The notes: generated by a model not told the origin, from the sequence alone. A stretch of 64,000 nt of DNA from Diphasiastrum complanatum (GCA_029204225.1 CM055106.1:47190633-47254632), one strand, 5' to 3'; positions 54,149 to 64,000 are shown, numbered from the stretch's first letter. Made by a program: numbers and translations.

Positions 54149-54900
54149 GAGAACAACATATGTTTCAAATCCTTAACCAAATTGGTATTGTTGCTAAAGA
54201 GCAACGTATCATCCACGTACAAGGAAATGATGATGAAGGATTGCTGCACTGACTTTGAATAAACGTTGCAATCAGCAGTGCTTGGTTTGAATCCATGTTC
54301 AATGAGGAACGTGTTGATCCTCTGAAACCAAGCCCTGGCAGACTTTTTCAAGCCGTACAGTGCCTTGTGGAGTTTACAGACACAATTTTTCATGCCTTCC
54401 AGAACGTATCCTTCGGGCTGGATCATGTAGATATCCTCTTGTATAACTCCATTTAGATAGGCTATTTGTACATCAAGTTGATGTACTTCGAGGTCGGCAA
54501 ATGCAACATAAGACAAGAGCATTTGGATCGACGAATGTTTGACGAGTGGACTAAAAGTCTCACTGTAGTCGACATTCGGGATCTGGGTGAATCCTTGTGC
54601 TACTAGTCTAGCCTTCCTTCGATCAATTGCTCCGTTGGCATTATATTTGATATTAAAGATCCATTTACAATCAATGATATTGCAGCCAATAGGAGCTTCA
54701 ACTAATGACCATGTCTAACTCTTGATCAGAGAGGAATACTCTCTGTCCATGGCTTCTCTCCAAAGATCAGAGTCTGGTTGGCTAAGTGTCTCTTTGACTG
54801 TCGTCGGTTCCTGCATTAAGAGACAAGCAGACTCAAGAGTATACCTTGTGGGCTGTGTGCGCACTCGGCTTGATCTTTAGGGAGGATTCTACTGATGAAC
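54149..54900 (-). pseudogene. Copia B RT (minus copy)
   Basis: The frame from 54522 gives LEVHQLDVQIAYLNGVIQED, LHKALYGLKKSARAWFQRIN, FIIISLYVDDTLLFSNN (catalytic YVDD). Upstream, in other frames, are YSETFSPLVK-like and KWIFNIKYNANGAI-like residues back to the SRVRTQPTRYTLESACLL linker near 54870. 54307-54882 forms the right arm of the inverted repeat with 53581-54148. Confidence 0.88.
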
Positions 54901-54903
54901 CGA

Positions 54904-55752
54904 TCATGGGACTTGTTGCTGGGTAGCAGCAACATCTTCGTCTGATTTGCTGTCTTGAAATGGGTCGACAATATATATGCCTGAGCCAGAAGCTCGGACT
55001 GTCGTGTCAATGACAGGTGATGAAGGTTCTTCTTGAGCAATATCCTTGTCTTTGAGGTCGACGAACTGATCCTCGATAAAGACTGTATCCCAGCTATACA
55101 AGATCTACTGGGTATCAAGATTGTACAGCTTGTAAGTGTTATCAGACGAAGTATATCCGATCGAGATGGTCTTGAGACCTTGGAAGTCCAATTTCTTCCT
55201 TGTGTCCTTTGGGATCTGCATGTAGGCAATGCACCCAAACACTCTTAGGTTCTTCAAAGAAGGCTTAGAGCCTGTCCACACCTCATGGGGTGTCTTGTCT
55301 GAGAGGGCCTTGGTCGAACATCTGTCCTAGACGTAAGCTGTAGTGGAGACAGCTTCAGCCCAAAATCTCTTGGGCAACGATGCATGCGATAACATACATT
55401 TAGCATATTCGACCAGAGTACAGTTCTTTCTCTCAGCTAAGCCATTAGACTGAGGACTGTAAGGAGTGATGAAGTGTTGCTCAATGCCTTGGCTTTGGCA
55501 GTACTCCTTAAACTCGACAGAGATATATTCTTCACCGTTGTCTAACCTTAGGGCCTTGATCGTCCTTCCAGTCTCCTTTTGTGCATGCTCCTTGAAGATT
55601 CTGAAGCAGTTGAAGGCTTCTGATTTCTTCTTTATGAAGTACACCATAGTCCTTCTGGAAAATTCGTCAATAAAGGTTATAAAATACTTGGCGTCCTTCA
55701 GCGAAGGATTTTTCATCGAGCCACAAATATCTGAATGTACAACATCTAGCAA
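54904..55752 (-). pseudogene. Copia B integrase (minus copy)
   Basis: The frame from 55752 reads DVVHSDICGSMKNPSLKDAK, FSRRTMVYFIKKKSEAFN, LRLDNGEEYIS, GLAERKNCTLVEYAK and KRFWAEAVSTTAYV, with all three DDE residues present. After a stop at about 55327 the tail continues (NLRVFGCIAYMQIPKDTRKK-like, then YSWDTVFIEDQFVDLKDKDI to 54904). Confidence 0.88.
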
Positions 55753-56190
55753 TTCTCTAGCAACATGCTAATGGCTTGACTTAAATGGTTTCCTAGTCTG
55801 TTTACCAACTAGACAGTCTTGACAGATAGGTAACTCGACCTTTTCGCAAGGATAGTCGAGATCAAGAACAATAGATTTTCTAGACATTCATTGTACAACA
55901 ACATGATTTAAATGACCAAGTCTATAATGCCAAAGTAAACCTCTATTTGAATGAATTGAAGTACTGAGAGCTTGACTAGAGACAGAAAAGCAATGACTCA
56001 ACTTATAAAAGTATCCATGCCTCTTTCCAAGTGCTAGGATCCTACCTGTCCTATCAACTACTTTACACTGATCACATTCGAACTCTACTCTATGTCCTAG
56101 ATCTGTGATTCTGCTTATAGAGAGCAGATTCGCAGATAACTTTGGTACATATAGGACTTTAGAGAGTAGCTTACAATGATTATTTGCAAA

Positions 56191-56560
56191 TCATAATCTT
56201 ACAGTGCCTTCACCAGCTTGTGTCCTATTGTCGCCAAGGTGAACGAATTTTTGAGTACTGTAAGGTGTATAGGACTCAAAACAGCCAATGAGGCTAGTCA
56301 TGTGCTGAGTGGCTCCAGAATCCAGGAACCAAGAACTGTCGCCAGATGTTCCTTGATGATTGGTCATGAAGGCATCATGATCCGCTTCTTGAATAGGCAA
56401 TGCAGCTTCTGCAGCTGCATTTGCCACTTGATTCAACTGCCCTTTGTTGTTGTTCTTTGCTTGAAGTATTCGGCAGTCTTGTATTTTATGGTTGTTTCGT
56501 TTGCAGTATCTGCGGAATAGCTTCTTCTTTGTCTGCGGATTCGATTGTTCCTTGTGTTGA
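56191..56560 (-). pseudogene. Copia B knuckle and protease (minus copy)
   Basis: The knuckle reads FRRYCKRNNHKIQDC, so the first Cys is Arg. The protease has an intact SSWFLDSGATQHMTS followed by GCFESYTPYSTQKFVHLGDN, and ends in a frame break at 56191. Confidence 0.85.
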
Positions 56561-56639
56561 GATAATTTCTGGTCTGGCTTTAATTGCTTGGGCCTTTCTT
56601 CTTCTTCTGCTTTGTCGTGCTCTTGTTGGTGTACAAGGC

Positions 56640-57234
56640 ATGAGAATTAGCTGAGGAACTCGAGGCTTCGTTCCTTCGCGTGTCTTCCTACAACAACATA
56701 GTAATGACTCTCGAAAGAGTCAATTTTGGATGAGTCGTGATGATCATCACCCAGCTATCGTAAAAACTTGGCAAGCTTGTAAGCAGTTGGATCACTGCAT
56801 CTTGATCGTCTATGACAAATCTGACAGCGGCCATTTGTCTTAGCAGGTTCTTGAATTGATTAATGTGAATGGTTCTTACCATTTCTCATCTTGAGAGAGT
56901 AGAATTTCTTCCTGAGATGTAGCTTGGAAGCTATATCTCACACTTTGTATAGTGTGCTCAAGATGTCCCAGACTTCTTTCGATGTCTGAGCCTCAGATAC
57001 ATGGTCGATCTGGATATCCGTGATGTTGAGGATGATCAGCGCGAAAGCTTTTCCATTCTTCAGCTTCCATTTGATGATTGTCGCGTCGTCCGCTTCGGGT
57101 TTCTCTTCTGCACCTGTAACAACGTCGTACAATTATTTTGCCATTAGTACAGTTTTCATCTTAAATTTACACAGATGGTAATTGGCTCCATCAAGCTTGT
57201 CCATGACAGGACTGGCTTTCCCTTGGAAATCCAT
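56640..57234 (-). pseudogene. Copia B gag (minus copy)
   Basis: ATG 57234 starts the gag as in the plus copy (MDFQGKASPVMDKLDGANYH). A stop replaces Glu in AKELYD; then LYDVVTGAEEKPEADDATII, IQIDHVSEAQTSKEVWDIL, and from 56882 INQFKNLLRQMAAVRFVIDD and TLSRVITMLL. Two frame breaks. Confidence 0.86.
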
Positions 57235-57377
57235 GTGGAAGAGTTAGTCTGAGTGATAGGAGAAACTATCAGTGACTTAAGTATGAAAATCTGATACTGA
57301 AAAATACAGAACAAGAAAACAATTACTCTATTGGCTAGTAGAGTCTTGTATTATGGAAGCTTATCAAGCTATGAAAA

Positions 57378-57390
57378 TAGCTCTGATACC
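57378..57390 (-). other. Primer binding site (minus copia B copy)
   Basis: Minus-strand TGGTATCAGAGCT next to the LTR end; complementary to initiator tRNA-Met. Confidence 0.92.
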
Positions 57391-57391
57391 A

Positions 57392-58502
57392 TGTTGGAGA
57401 GAGGGAGATGAACGAGTTGAGAAAAAGGTGTCGTATGTTAGAAATGAAAAATGAGCTCAAAGAGGTAAGACGAACACGAACGAGAGATGAACTTGAATAG
57501 AAAATGTTTGTGCAGCGAAACGAGCTATACGACTCTCTCCGTAAGCATGACTATGCCTATCAGAACAAACAAAATGGTAGTGATGGGAATCACAGTCATT
57601 CTTGATTACATAGCCAAACTTTAATAAATGAATGAAGCTCCAGAAGAATGGTTTGTCGCGAATAGTAAGACAAACTACTCGTCACGAATGATTTACAAAG
57701 AGCTAGACAGTGCTCAACTGATAATTAATCGCGAATGATTCTTGAAAGACAAGACTAAATGTTAGTCATCTATTACTAGAAAGAACAACTAGAAAGTTCA
57801 GACAGAATGAATGATAAGCATAGCAATATTAACATAGATCTGAACGCAGAACAAAGAATTGTATCAGATTAAGTATATCATGTATACATGTCAATAATGC
57901 GGTAGAGAACAAGACAATAGCGGACAAAACCACATGCCCTATGAAGCTTATACAATATGTAAAGGAATGAAACCTTATTGCTAACAATCAAGAATCAATT
58001 GGCAAGGCATCTACTTCGTCTCATTCATCATTCACCTGAATACACAACTGGTATCCAGTATATATACATTATATTACAGGTGTGTGGAAAGTACAGAGTG
58101 GATGTGCTGTCTGTAAGAGATCGTGGATGGCTGCAGTCGTTGTCCAATCTGTTAGCGCAGCTGCATGGGGTGAGCATGAAAAGGGAAAACGTTAGTAGTG
58201 TTGAAGTGATCATCGGTGATGACAATGCAAAAAGTGCGTTACTCTTACGAGTAGGCTTAGAATTAGATTTACAGGGTGCCTTTGCTTTTAGGGCACCTTT
58301 GGCATTCTGTAAGATAGTGTCCCCTTTTTGCTTGTCACCATAACATGTGTAAAAACACAATGTTGCGATTCTTTTGTCTTTTCTTCATCTATGCGAATTT
58401 GCGTGTAAATATGCAGACTGTGCGACAACATTAGTAAATATGCAACATGAATGGAGGCAAATTAAAATGGGATTTAAGGAGGGTAGAGGGAATAATCCAA
58501 CA
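57392..58502 (-). repeat. Copia family B 5' LTR (minus copy)
   Basis: About 1,111 bp, TGTTGGAGAGAG to ATAATCCAACA on the plus strand; same family as 15064-16120. It is in inverted orientation to the 3' LTR at 59130-60266, only 627 bp away. Confidence 0.92.
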
Positions 58503-59122
58503 AGCTCACTCAACCAATATATGACTAATCCTGGAATTACCCATTGGAAGGCTCTCATAAGAGTCATGAGGTATATTCGAGCTACCATGGACCAGTGCAT
58601 CTGCTATGGAGATGTCAGCAATGACAATCTTCATCAGCTCAGTGGATATTCTGATGCAAGCTGGAGAGGAGATGTAGACAATTGTAAGTCCACATCTGGA
58701 TTTACATTCTTCTTCAACGACGGTCCTTACTCATGGAACAGTCGTAAGAAAACCTCTATCGCTCTTTCTTCTACAAAAGCAAAATACATTGCTGCTTCTC
58801 ATCTATTAAAGAAGCATTTTGGTTGAGAAATTTAATGTCAGACATTAATTTGTATCAGTACAACCCTACAACCATATTTTGTGATAATCAGAGTGCTATT
58901 ACCTTATCGGGCAATCCTAGAATCCACTCTAGGAGTAAGCACATTGAAATCAAATATCACTATATCGGGGGCAAGGTTCTCAACAAGGAGGTAAGGTTAA
59001 CGTACTATAGAACGCAGGACATGGTTGCTAATATATTCACGAAGGCATTACGTGTTAATGCACACAAAAAATTTTGTGCATTGCTTAGTCTGAAGATCAA
59101 GGCATTAACGGATCCAGATTGA
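58503..59122 (+). pseudogene. Copia B RNase H (plus copy)
   Basis: Two frames: 58503-58826 (SLNQYMTNPGITHWKALIRV, YSDASWRGDVDNCKSTSGFT, SSTKAKYIAAS) and 58823-59122 (IFCDNQSAITLSGNPRIHSR, KHIEIKYHYIGGKVLNKEV, DMVANIFTKALR). The catalytic Glu of the usual STEAEYIA is Lys here. It ends eight bases before the LTR, as expected for copia pol. Confidence 0.9.
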
Positions 59123-59129
59123 GAGGGGG
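59121..59129 (+). other. Polypurine tract (copia B plus copy)
   Basis: GAGAGGGGG immediately before the TGTTGG start of the 3' LTR. Confidence 0.9.
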
Positions 59130-60266
59130 TGTTGGATTCATCTCCTCTACTCTCCTAAATCCTATTTTAATCTGCCTCCATTCATGCTGCATTTTTACTC
59201 ATGTTGTCACATAGTCTACATATTTATATGTAAAATAAGACAGGAAAAAAACGCGACTGTCTGCATAAATACAAGTAAATTTCCACAGGCAAAAAAAGCA
59301 AAACAGACGACACTGTGTCTTTACACATGATTTGTGACAGGCAAAAAAGACAACACTGCCCTACAAATGCCGAAGGTGCCCTAATGGAAAAGCGAAAGCA
59401 CCTTGTAAATCAAATTCTAAGGCATTTGTCAAAGTGTCACATTTTTTGCATCTTCACCAACGTTCATTTCAACAAAGGCTGATGTTGCGGCCTTCTCAAG
59501 TTCATCTCATGCACTGTGCAATCAGATTTGACAACGACAGCAGCCACCAACGATCTCCCACAGACAACACATCCACTTTGTACTTTCTTCATCTACACAC
59601 CTGTAACATTATGTATATATATTGGATACCATCTGCATATTCAACGTGTAATTGCATGTGTATAAAATATAGCATGTATCAGAAGCATATCAGAGATAGA
59701 CGAAGTAGATGCTTTCGCGCATCGATTATTTGTATTGTCAGTAATAGGTTTATTCTTTTTTAAAGATTGGATTAGTTTTGTGAAGCATGCAGTTTCGTCC
59801 GCTATCGTCTTGTGCTCACATGCATTATTGACCTGTATATTTTGCTAAACTTCATCTGATACAGCTCTGTTTGTTCTGCATTTAGATTTGTGTCAATATT
59901 GCTATGCTTTTCTACATTCTGTCTGACTCTCTTGTTGCTTAATCTGGTAGTATGTTCTTAGTGAATTATTATTAGTCTAGTTGTTCGCGACTAATATTTA
60001 GTCTTGTCTTTCATGACTAATTTGCGACTGACAACCAGTCTAGCTATTCATAACAAATTATCATTTTGATGTCTTCATGCTTAATGTTTGGCTACGTAAT
60101 CAGATCGAATGTAGTTTCTATCACTAATGTTCTGTTTGAGTCTAATAGGCGTAGTCATGCTTAGGAAAAAAGTGAGATCGCTCATTCCGCTGTGCACAAA
60201 CACTTTTCATTCGTGTTCATTTATTTTCAAGCTATTTTTCGTCAGACACATCTTCTTTTCCCAACA
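59130..60266 (+). repeat. Copia family B 3' LTR (plus copy)
   Basis: 1,137 bp, TGTTGGATTCATC to TTTTCCCAACA. Directly after it, unknown-element sequence continues (AAGAATCC), matching the complement of about 34260-34270; the copia element therefore inserted into that element's gene X. Confidence 0.93.
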
Positions 60267-60480
60267 AAGAATCCTTAAAAAAAAGGGACATGAAATCCTC
60301 TACAGCACCGTCTAAGGTCTACATGGTTGTCATGGACAATGTGACATTCCTAAAAGATCGGCCGAAAGGAGCTCTAGAGATTCAGTCGATCTCTGAAGTT
60401 TTTTTATCTCCCTCAGCCAACAGACTTGCTTCTTACCACGTCGCCGGCCAGTATTAGGGGGGGCATGGCCATGGGAAGGC
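60267..60480 (-). pseudogene. 5' remnant of gene X, locus 2
   Basis: The complement matches locus 1 at 34055-34270: CAGCCAACAGACTTGCTTC against CAGCCAGACCTACTTCC, GGAGCTCTAGAGAT, and GGTGCTGTAGAGGATTT against GGTGCTGTCGAGGATTT. Cut by the copia LTR at 60266. A deletion of some 20 bases relative to locus 1 shows one or both copies have drifted. CTATATAGCC at 60479-60488 (minus strand GGCTATATAG) could be its TATA box. Confidence 0.5.
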
Positions 60481-60620
60481 TATATAGAAGTAAAGACACG
60501 GGCAGTGGATTTGGTCCTAGTCATCATGATTAGATATAAAAAAAACTTCAAAACAAAACTCAAATTTTGATATCGAAACCAAGTGCAGAGTAAGGACACA
60601 AAAACATTTGCGAAAGAAAG

Positions 60621-61406
60621 GCGCTTGAAATCGATACCGGGATTGAATATCGGTTTCAAACACAGGTTTACACAACAAGAATAAAAAGAAACAATTTTTG
60701 CATTCGAAAGTAATATTGGAGATATCGCGGTATCAATCTCGAGCGCGGGTGGAAATGGTGGATATGAGAAGGCAAATAGACGTGCTTGAGAGCGATATTG
60801 GGAGGAAAAAGTGAAAATTTGTGACGAAAATTGATAATTCTGTGGAGGTATTTAGAAAAAAAAATTCACACATGTGGAAAATGGCCCAGGACATGTGGCA
60901 TTATTTCAATGGTCCACGTGTCCATCCGTACATATTATTATGACTCATTGATGAGGGCCACGTGGGGTCGCGGACAAGTGCACCAATAAGCGAACAATAC
61001 GTGTTATTCCACATGTGACAGTTGTCGCATCAATCATTATTTGTACAAAGAAATATTCTCAGCCAATCACACAACAACATGTGTTCTATCAATCCGTTTC
61101 CACGGGTAATTCTTTCTATAAATTCATCATTTCCAGCATGGATTTTCAAGAGAATTTTTAAGATTTATGCGCCTGATATCAATTTGAAGCGCACTGTTTC
61201 TATTGTTTGCCCTCCGTTCGTACCTTCACGCTTGAAATTGATATTACTTTTTCGGATATCGCTCTCAAGCGTGCTTTCTGTCTCTAATTTTCTCTAGCCA
61301 TGTACCCGCACTCAAAACCGATACTTGGTTCTTTGATATTTGTCCCGAGTGCATAGTGCGTTGTAGTTTGATTTTATCTACCATTTTGCACTTGAGACCG
61401 ATATCC
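60621..61406. promoter_or_regulatory. Iteron-like inverted repeat array, locus 2
   Basis: At least eight degenerate sites: GCGCTTGAAATCGATACC (60621) facing GAATATCGGTTTCAAACAC (60645); GGTATCAATCTCGAGCGCG (60729); CGTGCTTGAGAGCGATATTG (60781); GATATCAATTTGAAGCGC (61175); ACGCTTGAAATTGATATTAC (61228) facing GGATATCGCTCTCAAGCGTG (61254); CGCACTCAAAACCGATAC (61308) facing GATATTTGTCCCGAGTGC (61335); GCACTTGAGACCGATATCC (61388). Pairs face inwards. CTATAAATTC near 61116 may be a TATA box for Y. Confidence 0.6.
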
Positions 61407-61461
61407 AATCCTTGACTTTATAAGTTTTTCAAAATCTTTTTTTCTGTGTTTTTTTGTTGAA

Positions 61462-63054
61462 ATGTCTAATTTTGATTCCAGTCTGCTATATGTTTTTCTT
61501 GAATTAGGTACTAGTGACAATATAGAGTATTTCAAGTCACTTTTTTTCTCTTTTCTTTTTGTTCTTCCTAGAGTAGAAGCATTTTCTGAAATTTATCTCA
61601 GATTTAAGTCTCTACTCAATACTCTTTTATTCAAATCTAAGAATAAGGACATGATTCATTATCAAGACTTGGTGACCCTTGACAGGGGCATAGTTATAAA
61701 GCTAAACTTGACAAAATGTTTACCAAGTTGCATAATGATTCAAATATGTAGATGATTGTCAAATACACAATAAAAAAATGTAGATTTGTAGAGTTTCAGT
61801 GTGCATTTGTTATTTTTCTTTTGTTAAATATTTCTAACAATTCGGACGCTGCTCCTCCTACTTCTGAAGCTGCTTGTTCCAACGGTACAAAATCTGACAA
61901 GTCCAAGCCTGTAGATATAAAAAAAAATTTATTGATATGAGCGTTAGTTTAAATGATTGTACAGATTTTGATCATGCTTGAAATGGGGAATCATTTATAG
62001 GCCCTAGAACTACCACTATCCTTTCTCTTTCTGATAAATCTCTAATCACATTGCCTACTTATAATATAGATAATAAATATTTTTTGACACTATCGGATAT
62101 ATCAGATCTTTTTTATTTCATAGAGGCTGAGACTCTTAGCATTTTGAACAAAAAGCTTCATGAATTTTTAGATATAATGCTGATGATTTTCTCCCTAGTG
62201 TTGATGATGTAAATAAAAATGGGTTTTATGCAGGGAAAGATTGCTTGAAAATGTCTGTGGAGGAAATGCGCCAAAAAGAAGATGATATTCCTTTTGAAGA
62301 GGAGTTCCTCAGATTTCAAAGTCAGCTTGGTTTTCCAAAATCAATGTCTATTCACCAACCTTATTGACATCGAAAGGTGGACATAATATTGATGGAAAGA
62401 CAATAATCGAGGAAGATAAAGCCGAATGCATAAGTTTTGTATCTTATCTTGTACTAGTAGATTGGTAATGTTAGATTTTATACTCGAGCTTATTTTGTAT
62501 TTTTTTCATTTCAGAAAATAATTTTCCTTGATGATTTTGCAATTCGTCGAGGAGGGCACAGATCTTCTGCTGGAGAATTTTCAAGAGATCGTGCACTCGG
62601 GCATTATCTGAAGGTCTTCAACTATAATGAATTAAGTGTTGCCCATTCAAAGTTTCATCAACATGGTGATACAATGATTATGGCAATCAAGGCACTTTCT
62701 CATTCTTTTGGAGGACATAATTTTAATAGGGTGCATAAAATAATTTTTGTTAAGAAAACTATTACACTTAAAATATTAGGATATGGACCAATGAATTCCA
62801 TGCTCAGATCATCTCATATCACATTGTATATTGCGTATGTTGATCTGAGTAAGCATGAAAACTATGAGCTCTTGGATCCATATGAAAGAAGGAAACTGTT
62901 GCATGACTCTAAATTGCAACTTTCATTAAAAAAAAAGTGTCGAAAGCAGAGTAGATATTGGAGAACTAGACTTTGTAATATTTTTCACTTAATATACAAA
63001 ATTTCTTTGTATGTCTATTGTCTATTGGCTTGTATAAATTTGCATGTTTTTTGA
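61462..63054 (+). CDS. Unknown gene Y of the iteron element (spliced, decayed)
   Basis: Open parts: 61462-61755 (MSNFDSSLLYVFLELGTSDN, VEAFSEIYLRFKSLLNTLLF), 61800-61940 (Ser/Lys-rich), about 61942-62165 (TTTILSLSDKSLITLPTYNI, FIEAETLSILNKKLHEFL), then after a frameshift to 62367 (NGFYAGKDCLKMSVEEMRQK, EEEFLRFQSQLGFP). A GT-AG intron (GTAATG at about 62466 to TTTCAG at 62515) leads into 62516-63054: FLDDFAIRRGGHRSS, RALGHYLKVFNYNELSV, ALSHSFGGHNFNRVHKIIFV, HITLYIAYVDLSKHENYELL. Several stops show decay. No family recognised; virus structural or movement proteins and transposon proteins were considered without a match. It overlaps V tail to tail at 62966-63054. Confidence 0.4.
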
Positions 63055-63637
63055 GATTTTCTATAATCCATCGATTTTGTATTATGACGAATTTGGATTC
63101 TTTTGTAAAATCATTAGAAAAGTTGCAATATATAGTTGTTCTTTGTGCTAGTTCCACCATGTTGTGTACTTTTATGAAATGCCACTCTTGCTTGCCAATG
63201 CGATTTTTCCATTCCTTGTGATGACCGTATGCTAAGACTTCTACTATTTCTTGCAAAAAATGTCAAATGATGCCGTAATATGTCCTGCATGTCATAAATA
63301 CAATATCTAAATCAGTACCAAAAGTATCTAAATTAATTTCACATATTTGTCTATAATAGTGTAATATCAAAATCTTACCATATAATGTGATCTACACCCC
63401 ATGCACTTCGAACTACATCCACAAATTCACTGGTTGTTTTTTGTATCATTTGTACATCATTTTATCTCTTCTCAAGTATTTCACCATCTTGTCTAATTTT
63501 CTCCAAACTTCTACTTTGTGTAGACGAGTAAAACCTTCTTCTTCAAAATCTTGAGTTGCAACTATTATCTTTTTCCAAACCGAGTATTGAATCTTGGATT
63601 CTCTACCAGAGTATTTCGATAAAAATCTACGAGCATT

Positions 63638-63733
<96 letters not shown>

Positions 63734-64000
63734 CCAATGCTCAGCTTGCATGGAATATTTCTTGTTTTACCTGATAGGTTTTCGTCTTTTTTTATTTTAA
63801 CATGGCCTTTATGGAAGCCCGCTTTAGACAACACATCCTCTAATATGGAGATAGCTTCCTTTGCAGATGACTCCGACTCGGAATTCCATACAAACAAGAT
63901 GTGAAGATATATTATTTTTTCTCTTATATGCACCTTTTCATGCAATGTACAGATATGAACATTCTGAAGAGAAATCGGTAGTATGGATTTCCAATTAGAA
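62966..64000 (-). CDS. Unknown gene V of the iteron element (continues past the window)
   Basis: Enters from the right (SNWKSILPISLQNVHICTLH, SSAKEAISILEDVLSKAGFH). An apparent intron, GTAAAAC at about 63765 to GCTCGTAG at 63630, contains the TA hairpin. The next exon (FLSKYSGRESKIQYSVWKKI, DFEEEGFTRLHKVEVWRKLD) needs a one-base correction. After SEFVDVVRSAWGVDHIIW a second GT-AG intron (GTAAGA near 63384 to ATGCAG near 63284) precedes EVLAYGHHKEWKNRIGKQEW, IYCNFSNDFTKESKFVI and the stop at 62966. No family recognised. Convergent with Y. Confidence 0.4.
63631..63742. repeat. (TA)n tract inside perfect 12-bp inverted arms
   Basis: GAGCATTGGATA (63631-63642) and TATCCAATGCTC (63731-63742) flank about 88 bp of TA repeats, forming a potential cruciform of 112 bp. 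Open frames of repeated Ile-Tyr across it are artefacts. Confidence 0.95.

Larger units (their letters stand above)
54149..58502 (-). mobile_element. Copia family B element, minus strand, truncated at RT
   Basis: 5' LTR (58502-57392), PBS, gag, protease, integrase and RT to just past the YVDD box, all on the minus strand. RNase H, PPT and 3' LTR are absent; the sequence ends against the plus-strand RT copy at 54148. It lies inside the plus-strand family B element, immediately before that element's RNase H. Confidence 0.87.
49260..60266 (+). mobile_element. Copia family B element, plus strand, interrupted
   Basis: 5' LTR remnant, PBS, gag, protease, integrase, RT (to about 52862), RNase H (58503-59122), PPT and 3' LTR (59130-60266), all on the plus strand. 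The RT/RNase H continuity is broken by 52863-58502, which holds other copia fragments, a second RT copy and an inverted family B element. Many stops and frameshifts; not active. Confidence 0.85.
60267..64000. mobile_element. Unknown multi-gene element, locus 2 (X relic, iteron region, Y, V)
   Basis: Antisense remnant of X (60267-60400), iteron-rich intergenic region (60400-61410), plus gene Y and convergent minus gene V running out of the window. Inverted relative to locus 1 over the shared intergenic part. The sequence to the right continues beyond 64000, so the element is not complete here. Confidence 0.5.

Noticed and set aside
1-64000. CRISPR array, bacterial operon or prophage
   Set aside because: Spliced genes, plant retrotransposons and long microsatellites show eukaryotic nuclear DNA; the tandem repeats lack repeat-spacer structure.

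Overview
This window reads as nuclear DNA of a land plant with a repeat-rich genome. The evidence is nested Ty1/copia and Ty3/gypsy retrotransposons primed by initiator tRNA-Met, an AT-hook hAT transposase with plant-like short introns, TTTAGGG-type telomere motifs, long CT/GA and TA microsatellites, and one ordinary three-exon plant gene for a 2-oxoglutarate/Fe(II) oxygenase (minus, 44647-43216). The species cannot be fixed from sequence alone; a fern or other seed-free plant is my guess. No tRNA, rRNA, CRISPR array or organellar gene was seen.

Layout. 1-2450: two decayed Ty3/gypsy pol fragments. 2580-8605: a near full-length non-LTR retrotransposon (LINE) with CT-rich repeats, ORF1, an in-frame UAG followed by a strong GC hairpin, and ORF2 (endonuclease, reverse transcriptase, CCHC) broken by frameshifts. 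9651-16275: a minus-strand copia element with both LTRs, PBS and PPT, a deleted RT, and a solo LTR of a second copia family nested in its 5' LTR. 17350-28440: a hAT cluster (plus copy 19375-21740, inverted copy 21830-23310, a further 5' end near 28000), chimeras with a gypsy RT piece, elements bordered by TA repeats, a large foldback and tandem repeats. 28860-29346: gypsy RT relic. 29350-33480: mostly featureless, then a copia protease fragment. 33482-37064: unknown element, locus 1. 37065-42750: AT-rich, with one copia LTR. 42750-44740: the oxygenase gene, whose last exon is partly duplicated. 45660-49250: copia debris and a copia-like element with unrecognised cargo. 49260-60266: a plus-strand copia element, interrupted by an oppositely oriented copy of the same family (58502-54149), together giving long inverted repeats. 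60267-64000: unknown element, locus 2.

The part most likely to be undescribed is the unknown element. Its two loci share an intergenic region, inverted between them, carrying many degenerate inverted iterons (core GCGCTTGARAYCGATAY). From it, divergent genes run outwards, each meeting a convergent gene with short GT-AG introns. Combining the loci gives the inferred order W(minus)-X/Z-iteron region-Y-V. None of these proteins is recognised, except that W ends in what looks like a ubiquitin-like beta-grasp domain assembled across an intron. It could be an integrated DNA virus, a large DNA transposon or a duplicated host gene cluster; the sequence alone does not decide.

The oxygenase gene is the only apparently intact host gene. 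Nearly all other coding matter is mobile-element protein in various states of decay.
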